From: Ancylobacter sp. IITR112
Lineage (GTDB): Bacteria > Pseudomonadota > Alphaproteobacteria > Rhizobiales > Xanthobacteraceae
Direction of reading: 5' to 3'
DNA: 64,000 nucleotides
NCBI RefSeq assembly: GCF_041415945.1
Contig: NZ_JBGCUS010000001.1
Location: forward strand, 2,790,001 to 2,854,000
The notes below the pieces were generated by a model, which worked only from the letters and a program-made list of their open reading frames with translations, ran no database searches and had not been told where the DNA came from. Positions 54,506-64,000 of the stretch are shown here, piece after piece (within the stretch, counting starts at the first letter, position 1; the number at the start of each line of letters is the position of its first letter). The translations under genes and the position numbers were made by a program.

Positions 54506-57500
54506 ATGCGCATCCTTATTGACCTTCAAGGCCTCCAGTCGCGCTCGAGCGCCCGGCGCGGCATCGGCTGCTATACGCGCGCTCTGGTGGAGGGCCTGCT
54601 GCGCCACGCGCCGGACGACGAGTTCATCCTGCTGCTGAACGGCATGGTCGGAGAGGACAATATGGGCCTGCGGCGCGCCTTCGCCGCATGGCCGAATGTC
54701 CGCATGCGCGTCTGGACCGCCCCGACGCCCGTCAGCTTCCTCGCGGGAGGCGAGAGGCGACAGGCGGCGGTTGCCCTGCGCAACGCGGTCATCGCCGATT
54801 GCGCCGCCGATTTGGTTCTGGTCACCAGCCTTTTCGAAGGCTTCGCCGAGGACTGCGTGGTCGGAACGGGCGACATCCCGACAGCCATTGTGCTTTACGA
54901 TCTCATCCCGCACCTTTTCGCCGACACGTATCTGGCCGATCCGGCGATCCGGCGCTGGTACGAGGGGCAGCTCGCGGCGCTGAACAAGGCCGATCTGTTG
55001 CTCGCCATCTCTGCCTGCACGGCGCGCGACGCGGCTGAGCATCTCGCCCTGCCGGCGGAGCGGGTCGTCAACATTGGCTCAGATGTCGCCCCCCGCTTCC
55101 GGCCGCTCGCGCTCGACCCGGCGCAGCGCGAGGGGATCGCCGCGGAGCTTGGCCTCACCCGCCCCTTCCTGATGTATACCGGCGGCATTGATCCCCGTAA
55201 GAATATTCCCGCGCTCATCAGCGCCTTCGCCGCGCTTCCCCGGCAGGTGATCGACACGCATCAGCTTGCCATCATCTGCAGCGCCCACAACGATGACAAG
55301 CGGCGGCTTCGCGCCCATGCACGCTCCGCCCGCCTGCCGGAGGATGCGGTGATCCTCACCGGCCATGTGCCCGACGACACGCTTGTCGCCCTCTACAATA
55401 TGTGCGCGGCGTTCATCTTCCCGAGCTGGTACGAGGGCTTCGGGCTTCCGGTGCTGGAGGCGCTGCGCTGCGGTGCGCCGGTCATCGGAGCGAATGTTTC
55501 CAGCGTGCCGGAGATCATCGTCCGCGAGGACGCGCTGTTCGATCCGCGCTCCATTCCGGACATGACGCGGATGATCGAGAAGGTGCTGACGGACGAGGCT
55601 TTTCGCCTTTCACTGCGGGAGTCGGCGCCCGCTCAGGCCGCGCGGTTCAGTTGGGATGACACGGCGCGGCGCGCGCTGGACGCGCTGCGCGGGCGGTTGT
55701 CACAGCCGACGCCGGCGCGGACAAGCGGGACCGACAGCGCCAAGCCGCGGCTGGCCTACGTCTCGCCCCTGCCGCCCGAGCGCAGCGGCATCAGCTTCTA
55801 CAGCGCCGATCTCCTACCCGCCCTGTCTGCGTATTACGACATTGAGCTCATCGCGCGCGAGCCGGGCTCGGTCGATCCCGCGCTGGCGGCCCGCTACCGT
55901 GTACACGACATCGCATTCCTGCGCGCCAATGCCGACCGCTTCGATCGTGTGCTCTACCAGTTCGGAAATTCCCATTTCCACGCCCACATGTTCGAGCTGC
56001 TGGAGGACGTGCCGGGCGTCGTCGTCCTGCATGACTTTTTCCTCTCCGGCATCGAGCGCGCCTCCTCGCTGCCCCGCTTCTTCCGGCTGCTGGCCGAAAA
56101 CCATGGCTATGCGGCACTGCCCCCATTCGGCGCGGCGGCCGAGGGCCAGGACAGCATCGGCACGGCGAGCCGCGTCTGGCCGACCAATGCGCGCGCGGTG
56201 CGGGCGGCGGATGGCGTGATCGTTCACTCCGAACATGCCCACCGGCTGGCGCAGCGCTTCTACCACCCGGCGACTGTCGACGACTGGCAGGTCGTGCCGC
56301 TGGCCCGGACGCTCCATCGACCCGGCGACGGCACGCGAAGCGCGGCCCGCTCGCGCCTCGGCATCGGGTATGACGAGGTGCTGATCGCCAGTTTCGGCCA
56401 TATCGCGCCGACCAAGCTGCCGCTTCGCCTCATTGAGGGACTGCTCGCCTCCGCCGCCTCCACCAATCCGAAGGTCCGCTTCCTCTTTGTGGGCGATGAT
56501 GGCGACCAACATGCGCAGATCATGCAGCTTATCGCCGGCACCCCCTGGGCCGGCCGCGTCGACATCACCGGCTGGACCGATGAAGCGAGGTTCCGCGACC
56601 ATCTGCTGGCGGCCGATCTCGCCATCCAGCTCAGGACACACTCGCGCGGGGAAAGCTCTGCCGCCGCCCTCGACTGCCTGAACCACGGGCTCGCGGTGAT
56701 CGTGAACGCGCATGGAAGCCTTGCCGACCTGCCCGCGGACTGTGTGCTGCGCATTCCCGACGCCTTCGCGGCCGGCGATCTCGCGGCGGCCATCGACCGG
56801 CTGATCGGGGCCCCCGACATGCGCGCGAAACTGGGCGAGGCAGGGCGGGCGCTGGTCGCGGCGCAGCACTCGCCCGAGGCCTGCGCCCGCGCCTATCGCG
56901 ACGCCATCGAGACCTTCAGCCGCCGCGCGCAAGGCCGGCACCGGCTGGTCGCCGAATTCGCCCGATTGGCGCCTGATGCCGCCCTCGATGCCGCCCTCGC
57001 ACAGGCCGCCGCCGACAGCCTGCCGACCGGAGCACGGCTGCGGCAGTTGATGGTCGATGTCAGCGAACTTTCGCGCGGCGATGCCAATAGCGGCATTCAG
57101 CGCGTGGTGCGGGCGATCCTTGGCGTGCTGCTGACGAACCCGCCGGCGGGTTGGCGGGTGGAGCCGGTTTTCGGCGACCCCGCCCTCGGCCGCTTCCGCT
57201 ATGCGCGCCGGTTCACCTGCGCTTTCCTCGGACGCCCCGAAATGTGGGCGGAGGACGATCCCGTCGACATCTATCCCGGCGATGTCCTGCTCGGGCCGGA
57301 CCTGCCGCTCCTGGTCCTCCCGCGCATGCAGGGGGCGCTGGATGCGATGGCATCGGCCGGCATGCATCTCGCCTTCATCGTCTACGACCTGCTGCCGATC
57401 CGGCTCCCGGCCTATTTTCCCATTCCCGAGGGGGTCTTCGAGCAATGGCTGCAGACGATCGCGCGCTATGACCAGTTGATCTGCATTTCCCGCGCGGTGG

Positions 57501-58183
57501 CCGATGAACTCGCCGACTACCTCGCCGCGCATCCGCCCGCCACCGGGCGGGCGCCCGCCATCGACTGGTTCCACCTCGGCGCGGATCTGGAGACGGCAAC
57601 CAGCCGCACGGCGCAGGCTGAGCGCAGGAAAAGCCCCGCCCCGTCGCCGGGCGGCGGTGCTCGTTTCCTCATGGTCGGCACCATCGAACCACGCAAGGGC
57701 CATGCGCTGGCGCTGGACGCCTTCGAGCGGCTGTGGTCCGCCGGCAGCGACGCCGCGCTGGTGATCGCCGGCACGGCGGGCTGGAAGGTCGACGCGCTCA
57801 TCCAGAGGCTGCGCCTTCACCCCGAGGCGGGCAATCGGCTGATCTGGATCGAGCGTCCCAGCGACGAGGAGCTGACGCGGCTCTATGGCACCTGCACCTG
57901 CCTTCTCGCCGCCAGCGAGGCCGAAGGCTTCGGGCTGCCGCTGATCGAGGCCGCACGGCACAATCTGCCCATATTGGCCCGCGACATCCCGGTCTTCCGT
58001 GAAGTGGTCGGCGACCACGGCACCTATTTCGACGGAGCCAGCGCACGGAACCTGCAGACGGCGCTGGAGGCCTGGCTGGCGGGATGGCGAGCCGGCCGGG
58101 TGGTGGAATCGAGCGGAATGCCGTGGCTGAGCTGGCGCGAGAGCGTCGACACGTTGCTGCGTCGCCTGCCGCTCGCCGACTGA
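54506..58183 (+). CDS. Multidomain glycosyltransferase with three GT-B modules
   Basis: 1225 residues without transmembrane segments. Module 1 (about 1-395): RILIDLQGLQSRSSARRGIG, MYTGGIDPRKNIPALISAFA, FPSWYEGFGLPVLEALRCGA. Module 2 (about 410-800): LAYVSPLPPERSGISFYSAD, IASFGHIAPTKLPLRLIEGL, LRTHSRGESSAAALDCLNHG; its donor-site EGFG is replaced by RGES. Module 3 (about 825-1225): LMVDVSELSRGDANSGIQRV, FLMVGTIEPRKGHALALDAF, AASEAEGFGLPLIEAARHNL. Such fusions (for example WbdA-like mannosyltransferases) build repeating polysaccharide linkages. The start follows GAGGGAGAG. Linkage specificity unknown. Confidence 0.87.
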   Translation: MRILIDLQGLQSRSSARRGIGCYTRALVEGLLRHAPDDEFILLLNGMVGEDNMGLRRAFAAWPNVRMRVWTAPTPVSFLAGGERRQAAVALRNAVIADCAADLVLVTSLFEGFAEDCVVGTGDIPTAIVLYDLIPHLFADTYLADPAIRRWYEGQLAALNKADLLLAISACTARDAAEHLALPAERVVNIGSDVAPRFRPLALDPAQREGIAAELGLTRPFLMYTGGIDPRKNIPALISAFAALPRQVIDTHQLAIICSAHNDDKRRLRAHARSARLPEDAVILTGHVPDDTLVALYNMCAAFIFPSWYEGFGLPVLEALRCGAPVIGANVSSVPEIIVREDALFDPRSIPDMTRMIEKVLTDEAFRLSLRESAPAQAARFSWDDTARRALDALRGRLSQPTPARTSGTDSAKPRLAYVSPLPPERSGISFYSADLLPALSAYYDIELIAREPGSVDPALAARYRVHDIAFLRANADRFDRVLYQFGNSHFHAHMFELLEDVPGVVVLHDFFLSGIERASSLPRFFRLLAENHGYAALPPFGAAAEGQDSIGTASRVWPTNARAVRAADGVIVHSEHAHRLAQRFYHPATVDDWQVVPLARTLHRPGDGTRSAARSRLGIGYDEVLIASFGHIAPTKLPLRLIEGLLASAASTNPKVRFLFVGDDGDQHAQIMQLIAGTPWAGRVDITGWTDEARFRDHLLAADLAIQLRTHSRGESSAAALDCLNHGLAVIVNAHGSLADLPADCVLRIPDAFAAGDLAAAIDRLIGAPDMRAKLGEAGRALVAAQHSPEACARAYRDAIETFSRRAQGRHRLVAEFARLAPDAALDAALAQAAADSLPTGARLRQLMVDVSELSRGDANSGIQRVVRAILGVLLTNPPAGWRVEPVFGDPALGRFRYARRFTCAFLGRPEMWAEDDPVDIYPGDVLLGPDLPLLVLPRMQGALDAMASAGMHLAFIVYDLLPIRLPAYFPIPEGVFEQWLQTIARYDQLICISRAVADELADYLAAHPPATGRAPAIDWFHLGADLETATSRTAQAERRKSPAPSPGGGARFLMVGTIEPRKGHALALDAFERLWSAGSDAALVIAGTAGWKVDALIQRLRLHPEAGNRLIWIERPSDEELTRLYGTCTCLLAASEAEGFGLPLIEAARHNLPILARDIPVFREVVGDHGTYFDGASARNLQTALEAWLAGWRAGRVVESSGMPWLSWRESVDTLLRRLPLAD

Positions 58184-58260
58184 CAGGCGCCCGGAGCCCG
58201 GTCGGGGATGAGCGGCTGCTCAGGCAGAACGCTCTCACTCGCTGCGGTCTCGGGAGCCGT

Positions 58261-58299
58261 AAAAAGGTCGTCGCGCGGCGCGCCGGCCGCGCGACGACC
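58261..58299 (-). terminator. Strong hairpin terminator of the parvulin gene
   Basis: GGTCGTCGCGCGG pairs perfectly over 13 bases with CCGCGCGACGACC; on the minus strand it is followed by TTTTTACGG. It lies 7 bases after the parvulin stop codon and so separates that gene from everything downstream. Confidence 0.92.
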
Positions 58300-58305
58300 G
58301 GAAGA

Positions 58306-59337
58306 TCAGGGCGTCGGCGCGGCCGGGGTCGCGGCGGGCGCGTTGATCAGGTCGCCAGGCTTGGGGGCGGCATCGGTCTTCTCGACCTTGGCGGCCTCGC
58401 GGGTCTTCTGCACCGCCTCGGCCTGCGCCTTCTGCGCCAGGAACTGCTCGATCTGCGGCTTGACCTCGTCAAAGGTCGGCACCGGCCGCTCGCGCTCTTC
58501 CTCGACCTTGATGACGTGCCAGCCGAACTGGGTCTTCACCGGCTTCGACACCTCGCCCGGCTTCAGCTCGAAGGCGACTTCGGCGAATTCCGGGACCATC
58601 TGCTCCTTGGTGAAGAAGCCGAGATCGCCGCCATCGGCCTTGCCCGAGGGGTCCTCGGTGAGTTCGCTGGCCAGCTTGGCGAAGTCCGCGCCCTTCTTGA
58701 GCTGGGCCTCGACATCTTCCGCCTTCTTCTCGGCGGCGGCCTGCGCCGCCTTGTCGTTGGGATCGGCGCGGAACAGGATGTGGCGCGCGCGCACTTCCTT
58801 CTCCGGCTTCTGCTGCTTCACCGCCTCTTCATAGGTCTGCTTCAGGGCGGCGTCGGTGAGCGCGTCCTTGGTGGCCTTGGTGAGGATGGCCTGCATCAGC
58901 ACGCGCTTGCGGATGAAATCCATCTCGCGCTTGAATTCCTCGGTCTCGTAGAGCTTCTGCGCCTCGGCGGCCTGCGCCATGGCGTTGAGGTCGATGAGGA
59001 AGCCGAGCACATATTCGTCGCGCGCGGCGCCCTGGATCTGCTGCGGCAGGTTGGGCGCGAGTTCGGCGGCGGCGGCATCCACGTCGCTGCGGCGGATCGG
59101 CTGGCCATTGACGGTGGCGAGCACGGGATCGTCGCTCTGCGCAGCGGTGGTCGCCGGCGCGGCGGGCTTGGAAGCGGCGGCGTTCGGAGCGGCGGGCTTC
59201 GGAGCGGCGTCCTGGGCAAAGGCCGGCAGGGCCGGAAGCACGGCCGTGCCGACGAGAGCGGCGAGAAGACCGGCGCGCACGAGGCCGGCGGGGCGTTTGG
59301 CCACCTTGGCCGCGGTGTGCGGGCGATGACGGGTCAT
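58306..59337 (-). CDS. Periplasmic peptidylprolyl isomerase, parvulin type (SurA/PrsA-like)
   Basis: 343 residues. Signal peptide 1-42 (GLVRAGLLAALVGTAVLPAL, cleavage at AFAQ). A Pro/Ala-rich linker precedes a SurA-N-like helical region (PVLATVNGQPIRRSDVDAAA, about 75-180) and one parvulin domain (about 190-290): VRARHILFRADPNDKAAQAA, FAKLASELTEDPSGKADGGD, LGFFTKEQMVPEFAEVAFEL, FGWHVIKVEE. It assists folding of exported proteins. Divergent from secA, as is typical. ATG 59335-59337 begins the signal sequence. Confidence 0.92.
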   Translation of the reverse strand: MTRHRPHTAAKVAKRPAGLVRAGLLAALVGTAVLPALPAFAQDAAPKPAAPNAAASKPAAPATTAAQSDDPVLATVNGQPIRRSDVDAAAAELAPNLPQQIQGAARDEYVLGFLIDLNAMAQAAEAQKLYETEEFKREMDFIRKRVLMQAILTKATKDALTDAALKQTYEEAVKQQKPEKEVRARHILFRADPNDKAAQAAAEKKAEDVEAQLKKGADFAKLASELTEDPSGKADGGDLGFFTKEQMVPEFAEVAFELKPGEVSKPVKTQFGWHVIKVEEERERPVPTFDEVKPQIEQFLAQKAQAEAVQKTREAAKVEKTDAAPKPGDLINAPAATPAAPTP

Positions 59338-59760
59338 GAAGCGTTCCTCAATTTCGGTTGGCCGCTGCGGGGCCGCGAAAGCTGGCCCAGCCCGGTTCAG
59401 GTTGCAAGCGGGTAGATCACCGATGCCGGATATTTCGCCGCCGGAGCGTCGGGAAATGAACCGCCGGGACGACGGCCTGCGGGTTGGCGAAACAGTCGTC
59501 CGGCCTGCGATTGACAACCCCCAAACCCGTTCATAAGTGTGGCACGCGGTGCGGGTTCTCGCCGGCACTCGCGCTTATGTGACGCAAGAACCCGCAAGCC
59601 GTTCGCGGCGGCCCGGCCCTGAAGACCCATTTCGGCCGTAAATGGCGTCTCGATGAGGCTTCAGCCCGCGCTCTCGCGCCCGCAGCTTGCTCAAGAGGAT
59701 GCGGCGGCCCGTCACCGCCCGTCCGACACCTGCCCCTGGCGGACTCGGATTGGAAGTCTC
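59338..59760. other. Divergent promoter region between parvulin and secA
   Basis: 423 bases without a supported gene. It contains the sigma-70-like promoter listed separately and the leaders of both genes. The long secA leader (about 210 bases) is GC-rich and could hold regulation, but I saw no SecM-like upstream peptide with an arrest motif. Confidence 0.6.
59511..59539 (+). promoter_or_regulatory. Sigma-70-like promoter for secA
   Basis: TTGACA at 59511-59516, then a 16-17-base spacer, then ATAAGT/TAAGTG at 59533-59539. The -35 box is consensus; the -10 is weaker. It points toward secA, 220 bases away. Confidence 0.55.
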
Positions 59761-62556
59761 ATGTTCGGCGCTCTCGCGCGAAAGCTCTTCGGATCGGCCA
59801 ATGACCGCCGCGTGCGCGGTTATCAGCCCAAGATCGCAGCCATCAACGCGCTCGAACCCGAGATCAAGGCGCTCTCCGACGAAGCGCTGCGCGCGCGAAC
59901 CGTCGCCTTCCGCGAACAATTGGCCAAGGGCGCCAGCCTCGACGACCTCCTCGTCCCCGCCTTCGCCACGGTGCGCGAGGCGGCACGCCGCGCGCTCGGC
60001 CAGCGCCATTTCGACGTGCAGTTGATCGGCGGCATGGTGCTGCATGAGCGTGGCATCGCCGAGATGCGCACCGGCGAAGGCAAAACGCTGGTCGCCACCT
60101 CCCCGGTCTATCTCAACGCGCTCACGGGCAAGGGCGTGCACGTCGTCACCGTGAACGACTATCTCGCCAAGCGCGACGCCGAATGGATGGGGCGGGTCTA
60201 CCGCTTCCTCGGCCTCACCGTCGGCATCATCCATCACGGCATGGACGACAATGAGCGCCGCGCGGCCTATGCCTGCGACGTGACCTACGCCACTAATAAC
60301 GAACTCGGCTTCGACTATCTGCGCGACAATATGAAGTACGAGCTGAACCAGATGGTGCAGCGCCCGCACTTCTACGCCGTGGTCGACGAGGTGGACTCGA
60401 TCCTGGTCGACGAGGCGCGCACGCCGCTGATCATTTCCGGCCCGCTCGACGACCGCTCGGATTTCTACAACACCATCGACACCTATATCCCCAAGCTGTC
60501 GAAGGAGGATTACGAGGTCGACGAGAAGCAGCGCTCCGTCGCCATGACCGAAGCCGGCATGGAGAAGATCGAGACCCTGCTGCGCGACGCCGGCATTCTC
60601 AAGGGCGAGAGCCTGTACGACATCGAGAACGTCTCGGTGGTCCACCACGTCAACCAGGCGCTGCGCGCCCACACCCTGTTCCAGCGCGACAAGGACTACA
60701 TCGTCCGCAATGGCGAGGTCGTCATCATCGACGAGTTCACCGGCCGCATGATGCCGGGCCGGCGCTATTCCGAAGGGCTGCATCAGGCGCTCGAAGCCAA
60801 GGAGCGGGTTCAGGTCCAGCCCGAGAACCAGACACTGGCCTCCATCACCTTCCAGAACTATTTCCGCATGTATGAGAAGCTGGCCGGCATGACCGGCACG
60901 GCCAATACCGAAGCGGCGGAATTCCAGGACATTTATAGTCTCGAAGTGGTCGAGATCCCGACCAACCTGCCGGTGCAGCGCATCGACGATGACGACGAGG
61001 TCTATCGCACGGCGGGCGAGAAATATAACGCCATCATCGACCTCATCACCGACTGCAAGAGCCGTGGCCAGCCGGTGCTGGTCGGCACCACCTCGATCGA
61101 AAAGTCGGAGCTTCTGGCCGAACTTCTGAAGCAGCGCGGCTTCCGGCAGAAGGATTTTTCCGATCCCGACGCCTTCCGCCCGCTCTATGACGGCGACCAA
61201 GGCACGGCGGACGACAAGGTGTTCGCGGTGCTGAACGCCCGCCACCACGAGCAGGAATCCTACATCGTCAGCCAGGCCGGCGTGCCTGGCGCCGTCACTA
61301 TCGCCACCAACATGGCCGGCCGCGGCACCGACATCCAGCTCGGTGGCAATGCCGAGATGCGCATCACCCACGAGCTCGGCGACATGCCGGAGGGCGAGCA
61401 GCGTGCCGCCGCCGAAGCGCGCATCCGCGAGGAAGTCGCCAAGCTGAAGGCGAAGGCGCTGGAAGCCGGCGGGCTCTATGTCATCGGCACCGAACGCCAT
61501 GAAAGCCGGCGCATCGACAATCAGCTCCGCGGCCGCTCCGGTCGTCAGGGCGACCCCGGTCATTCGCACTTCTTCCTGTCGCTCGAAGATGATCTGATGC
61601 GGATATTCGGGTCCGACCGGCTCGACGGCATGCTGCAGAAACTCGGCCTCAAGGAGGGCGAGGCCATCGTCCATCCCTGGATCAACCGGGCACTGGAAAA
61701 GGCGCAGCAGAAGGTCGAGGCGCGCAACTACGACATCCGCAAGAACCTGCTGAAATATGACGACGTGATGAACGACCAGCGCAAGGTGGTGTTCGAGCAG
61801 CGCGTGGAACTGATGCAGGACGAGGATGTCGCCGAGACGGTGGCCGAGATGCGCCACGGCGTCATCGAGGACATCGTCACCAAGCATGTGCCGCCCAATG
61901 CCTATCCCGAACAGTGGGACACGGACGGGCTCGCCGAGCAGTTGCAGCGTGTGCTCGGCCTCGACCTGCCGGTCAAGGAATGGGCGGCGGAGGAAGGCAT
62001 CGCCGACGAGGAGATGCGCGAGCGCGTGCAGCGCCGGGCCGATGAGGCCATGGCGCTGAAGGCGGTCAAATACGGCCCCGACATCATGCGCTATGTCGAG
62101 AAGTCGATCCTCCTGCAGACGCTGGACCATCTCTGGCGCGAGCATCTGGTGACGCTCGATCATCTGCGCCAGGTCATCGGCCTGCGCGGCTATGCCCAGC
62201 GCGACCCGCTGAACGAGTACAAGTCCGAGGCGTTCCAGCTTTTCGAGGCCATGCTCGCCAATCTGCGCGAGGCGGTGACCGCCCAGTTGATGCGCGTCGA
62301 GGTGATGGCCGCGCCGCAGACGGAGGAAATGCCTCCTATGGCGCCGCACCATATCGACGCCGCCACCGGCGAGGACGAATTCGCGCTCGCCGATGCCGAG
62401 ATCGCCGCCGCGGCGACGCTCGCCCCCGCCGTCGACGCCGCGACGCCGAACCGCGACCCGAACGACCCCGCCACCTGGGGCCGGGTTGGGCGCAACGAGC
62501 CCTGCCCCTGCGGCTCGGGCCTCAAATACAAGCACTGCCACGGCAAGTTCGTCTGA
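59761..62556 (+). CDS. secA: Preprotein translocase ATPase SecA
   Basis: Motor that pushes preproteins through SecYEG. 931 residues: [20 protein letters not shown] start, Walker A in [20 protein letters not shown] (102-109), DEAD-like [20 protein letters not shown], preprotein cross-linking domain, second NTPase domain with [20 protein letters not shown] and [20 protein letters not shown], helical scaffold, and a C-terminal zinc/SecB-binding tail [18 protein letters not shown]. Start ATG 59761 gives the family N-terminus; the upstream extension is not conserved. Confidence 0.98.
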   Translation: MFGALARKLFGSANDRRVRGYQPKIAAINALEPEIKALSDEALRARTVAFREQLAKGASLDDLLVPAFATVREAARRALGQRHFDVQLIGGMVLHERGIAEMRTGEGKTLVATSPVYLNALTGKGVHVVTVNDYLAKRDAEWMGRVYRFLGLTVGIIHHGMDDNERRAAYACDVTYATNNELGFDYLRDNMKYELNQMVQRPHFYAVVDEVDSILVDEARTPLIISGPLDDRSDFYNTIDTYIPKLSKEDYEVDEKQRSVAMTEAGMEKIETLLRDAGILKGESLYDIENVSVVHHVNQALRAHTLFQRDKDYIVRNGEVVIIDEFTGRMMPGRRYSEGLHQALEAKERVQVQPENQTLASITFQNYFRMYEKLAGMTGTANTEAAEFQDIYSLEVVEIPTNLPVQRIDDDDEVYRTAGEKYNAIIDLITDCKSRGQPVLVGTTSIEKSELLAELLKQRGFRQKDFSDPDAFRPLYDGDQGTADDKVFAVLNARHHEQESYIVSQAGVPGAVTIATNMAGRGTDIQLGGNAEMRITHELGDMPEGEQRAAAEARIREEVAKLKAKALEAGGLYVIGTERHESRRIDNQLRGRSGRQGDPGHSHFFLSLEDDLMRIFGSDRLDGMLQKLGLKEGEAIVHPWINRALEKAQQKVEARNYDIRKNLLKYDDVMNDQRKVVFEQRVELMQDEDVAETVAEMRHGVIEDIVTKHVPPNAYPEQWDTDGLAEQLQRVLGLDLPVKEWAAEEGIADEEMRERVQRRADEAMALKAVKYGPDIMRYVEKSILLQTLDHLWREHLVTLDHLRQVIGLRGYAQRDPLNEYKSEAFQLFEAMLANLREAVTAQLMRVEVMAAPQTEEMPPMAPHHIDAATGEDEFALADAEIAAAATLAPAVDAATPNRDPNDPATWGRVGRNEPCPCGSGLKYKHCHGKFV

Positions 62557-62565
62557 GGCGGGGCG

Positions 62566-62964
62566 ATGGGTGACGGGGTGCAGGGCGTTCTAAATGACGA
62601 CCTGGCCCGTGTCGCCGCCGCCGAACAGCGCCTGCGCGACGCCGCTCTCGCGGGCGATGTCGCCGCGCTCGACGCGCTGCTGGCCGACGATCTGGTGTTC
62701 GTCAACCAGTTCGGCCATGTGCTGAGCAAAGAGGACGATCTCGACCTGCACCGCACCGGCGCCTTCCGACTGAAGCGGCTGGCCTTTTCCGACTACCGGC
62801 TAAGCCATCTCGCGCCCGGGCTGGTGCTTGCGGTGCTGCGCGCCGATGCGGCCGGCACGGCGGGCGGGGCGCCCTTTGAGGCAAGGCTGCGCTTCACCCG
62901 CGTCTGGCGACAAGAGCCCTCAGGTTGGCGGGTCGCCAGCGCCCAGAGCACACCCCTCGCCTGA
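62566..62964 (+). CDS. SnoaL/DUF4440-like nuclear transport factor 2 fold protein
   Basis: 132-residue single-domain protein: AAAEQRLRDAALAGDVAALD, ALLADDLVFVNQFGHVLSKE, then DLDLHRTGAFRLKRLAFSDY, and FTRVWRQEPSGWRVASAQST. This is the DUF4440 pattern of the NTF2-like fold. Enzymatic role unknown. It starts nine bases after secA and might be read from the same transcript. Confidence 0.83.
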   Translation: MGDGVQGVLNDDLARVAAAEQRLRDAALAGDVAALDALLADDLVFVNQFGHVLSKEDDLDLHRTGAFRLKRLAFSDYRLSHLAPGLVLAVLRADAAGTAGGAPFEARLRFTRVWRQEPSGWRVASAQSTPLA

Positions 62965-62981
62965 CGCCCTGCAGAAGACGC

Positions 62982-64000
62982 CTACTGCACCGCCGAGAAG
63001 CTGCCCGGCGCGAGGATGCCGGCGGCGCCCGGCAAGGTCGGCACCGCGCCGGATGCGGCCGCCGGGCTGGCCGAGACGATGGAAGACGACGCGGCGCCAG
63101 TCGAAGGCGCAGCGGCGGGCGACGTTGCTGCCTGGGCCTGCGGGTGAGCGGGGCTCGCCGCCGCCTGCCGCGGCACGGGCGGCTTGACGGGAGGAACCGG
63201 CACATCGGCGATCGGCGCGGCCGGCGGCGCCTCTGCCGGCGCCGCGCTGCCGCCGAACAGGTTCTTCAGGCTGTCGAGAAAGCCGCCATTGCTGCCGGCA
63301 TCGAGCGCGGCGAGCTGCGGCAGCGCTGCCCGCTCCGGCGGCCGGGCCTGCGCATTCGCGGTAGCGTCAGACGGGCCACCCGCTTGTGGCGGGGTCGGCG
63401 CCGAGGCCGGCGTCGCCGCAGCCACAGCCGGGGGCGCGGAGGCGGTCGGCGCCGACGTCAGCCCGCTGAACAGACTGTCGAAAAACCCGCCCGTGCTCGG
63501 GGCGGCGGCCACCGCCGTGCGCGGGCCCCCCGGCGCGTCGTCGGGGCGCGGGGCCGGCAGGGGTACGGTGGCGCTCTCCATCACCGTGTCGGCGGTGGCG
63601 AGCGCGATGCTCTCCGCCGGCGCCGGCTCGGTGGTGGAAACGCCATAGTCGCTGCCCGGCGGCTTCACCACCGGCGGCAGGGAACCCGGGGCGGAAAGCT
63701 CGGGATTTTCCAGCTTGGCGAGGAACACCTTGTGCATGCCGCCATCCTTGCCGGTCTTGACCGGGGCGACGGGCTGCAGCGCGCCGGCGCTGGCGATCTT
63801 GGTGGCGACATCCTTCTGCCGGGCGGCGACTTCTTCTTCCAGCCCTTCCGGCATCGTGTAGTCCGGGCAGGGCAGGCTCGCCTGCAGCTTCTGGTTCGGG
63901 TCGGTCGGCGTGGCGTTGAACACGTAGCGCTTGCCGCAATAATCCACCTTCGGCGGCGCCTTGGTGATCTCGAACACGTCGCTGCCTTCCTTCAGCATCT
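62982..64000 (-). CDS. Cell-wall-associated protein, C-terminal part (possible L,D-transpeptidase family); 5' end outside window
   Basis: Only the last about 339 residues are visible. The N-terminal end of the visible part has FEITKAPPKVDYCGKRYVFN, PCPDYTMPEGLEEEVAARQK and TGKDGGMHKVFLAKLENPEL, resembling the segment after the catalytic domain in rhizobial murein L,D-transpeptidase family proteins; the catalytic cysteine domain itself would be outside. The rest is Pro/Ala-rich and low-complexity with two similar GGFFDSLF and GGFLDSLKNLFGG motifs. The identity is tentative. ATG-like codons occur near the edge, but the frame stays open beyond base 64000. Confidence 0.5.
   Translation of the reverse strand, partial: MLKEGSDVFEITKAPPKVDYCGKRYVFNATPTDPNQKLQASLPCPDYTMPEGLEEEVAARQKDVATKIASAGALQPVAPVKTGKDGGMHKVFLAKLENPELSAPGSLPPVVKPPGSDYGVSTTEPAPAESIALATADTVMESATVPLPAPRPDDAPGGPRTAVAAAPSTGGFFDSLFSGLTSAPTASAPPAVAAATPASAPTPPQAGGPSDATANAQARPPERAALPQLAALDAGSNGGFLDSLKNLFGGSAAPAEAPPAAPIADVPVPPVKPPVPRQAAASPAHPQAQAATSPAAAPSTGAASSSIVSASPAAASGAVPTLPGAAGILAPGSFSAVQ

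Noticed and set aside
59575..62541. A 988-codon open frame antisense to secA
   Set aside because: It is the exact mirror of a conserved gene; its peptide is His/Val/Asp/Gly-rich as expected from antisense of GC-biased codons, with no ribosome site or domain.

Overview
The window is a GC-rich, gene-dense chromosomal segment from an alphaproteobacterium of the order Hyphomicrobiales (Rhizobiales). Gene content and order (ubiG/lysC-ptsP-prfA-prmC with a DUF4167 gene, ffh-rpsP-rimM-trmD-rplS next to leuC, divergent parvulin/secA) fit the Xanthobacteraceae side of the order (Ancylobacter/Starkeya/Xanthobacter-like). That placement is inferred from synteny and protein character only. No rRNA, tRNA, CRISPR array, complete insertion sequence or prophage was recognised.

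Layout. 1-11.8 kb: 3' part of clpB (minus), an MFS transporter, ubiG, then lysC, ptsP, prfA, prmC, DUF4167 and a MOSC protein. 12-16.5 kb: small housekeeping genes (2'-5' RNA ligase-type phosphodiesterase, DUF1232, IalB-like, glyoxalase II, DUF985 cupin, EamA transporter, PepSY). 16.5-19.4 kb: polyhydroxybutyrate genes phaA-phaB with divergent phaR. 19.5-24.6 kb: lipoprotein hydrolase, rpmF, mtgA, prenyl synthase, a small secreted protein and leuB. 24.8-27.4 kb: GMC oxidoreductase with a Tat-exported partner, and a VOC protein. 27.6-31.1 kb: RHH protein, RidA and the leuC-smORF-metallopeptidase-leuD cluster. 31.6-37.3 kb: a secreted dipeptidase and the rplS-trmD-rimM-rpsP-ffh operon, which carries an AT-richer unknown gene. 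37.6-46.5 kb: a short pyruvate-kinase-like protein, ccmCDG, DUF1178/nitrilase/grxC/comF, a methyltransferase, mutT and argJ.

46.5-58.3 kb is the accessory part. Between argJ and the parvulin gene, which are usually neighbours in this order, lie about 12 kb holding two families of long non-coding repeats, a TetR regulator with paired palindromic operators, and a surface-glycan cluster: glycosyltransferase, GDP-mannose 4,6-dehydratase, FkbM methyltransferase and a three-module glycosyltransferase. An AT-rich promoter/operator stretch sits in its middle. 58.3-64 kb returns to core genes: parvulin, secA, a SnoaL/DUF4440-like protein and the 3' part of a cell-wall protein gene that runs off the window.

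How the genes work together. RF1 and the methyltransferase that modifies its GGQ loop overlap by four bases. LeuB, LeuC and LeuD are three steps of leucine synthesis. PhaA and PhaB make 3-hydroxybutyryl-CoA under the likely control of PhaR. CcmC, CcmD and CcmG act in cytochrome c maturation. Ffh, SecA and the parvulin serve protein export. The island genes probably build and decorate an exopolysaccharide or O-antigen containing a GDP-mannose-derived 6-deoxyhexose.
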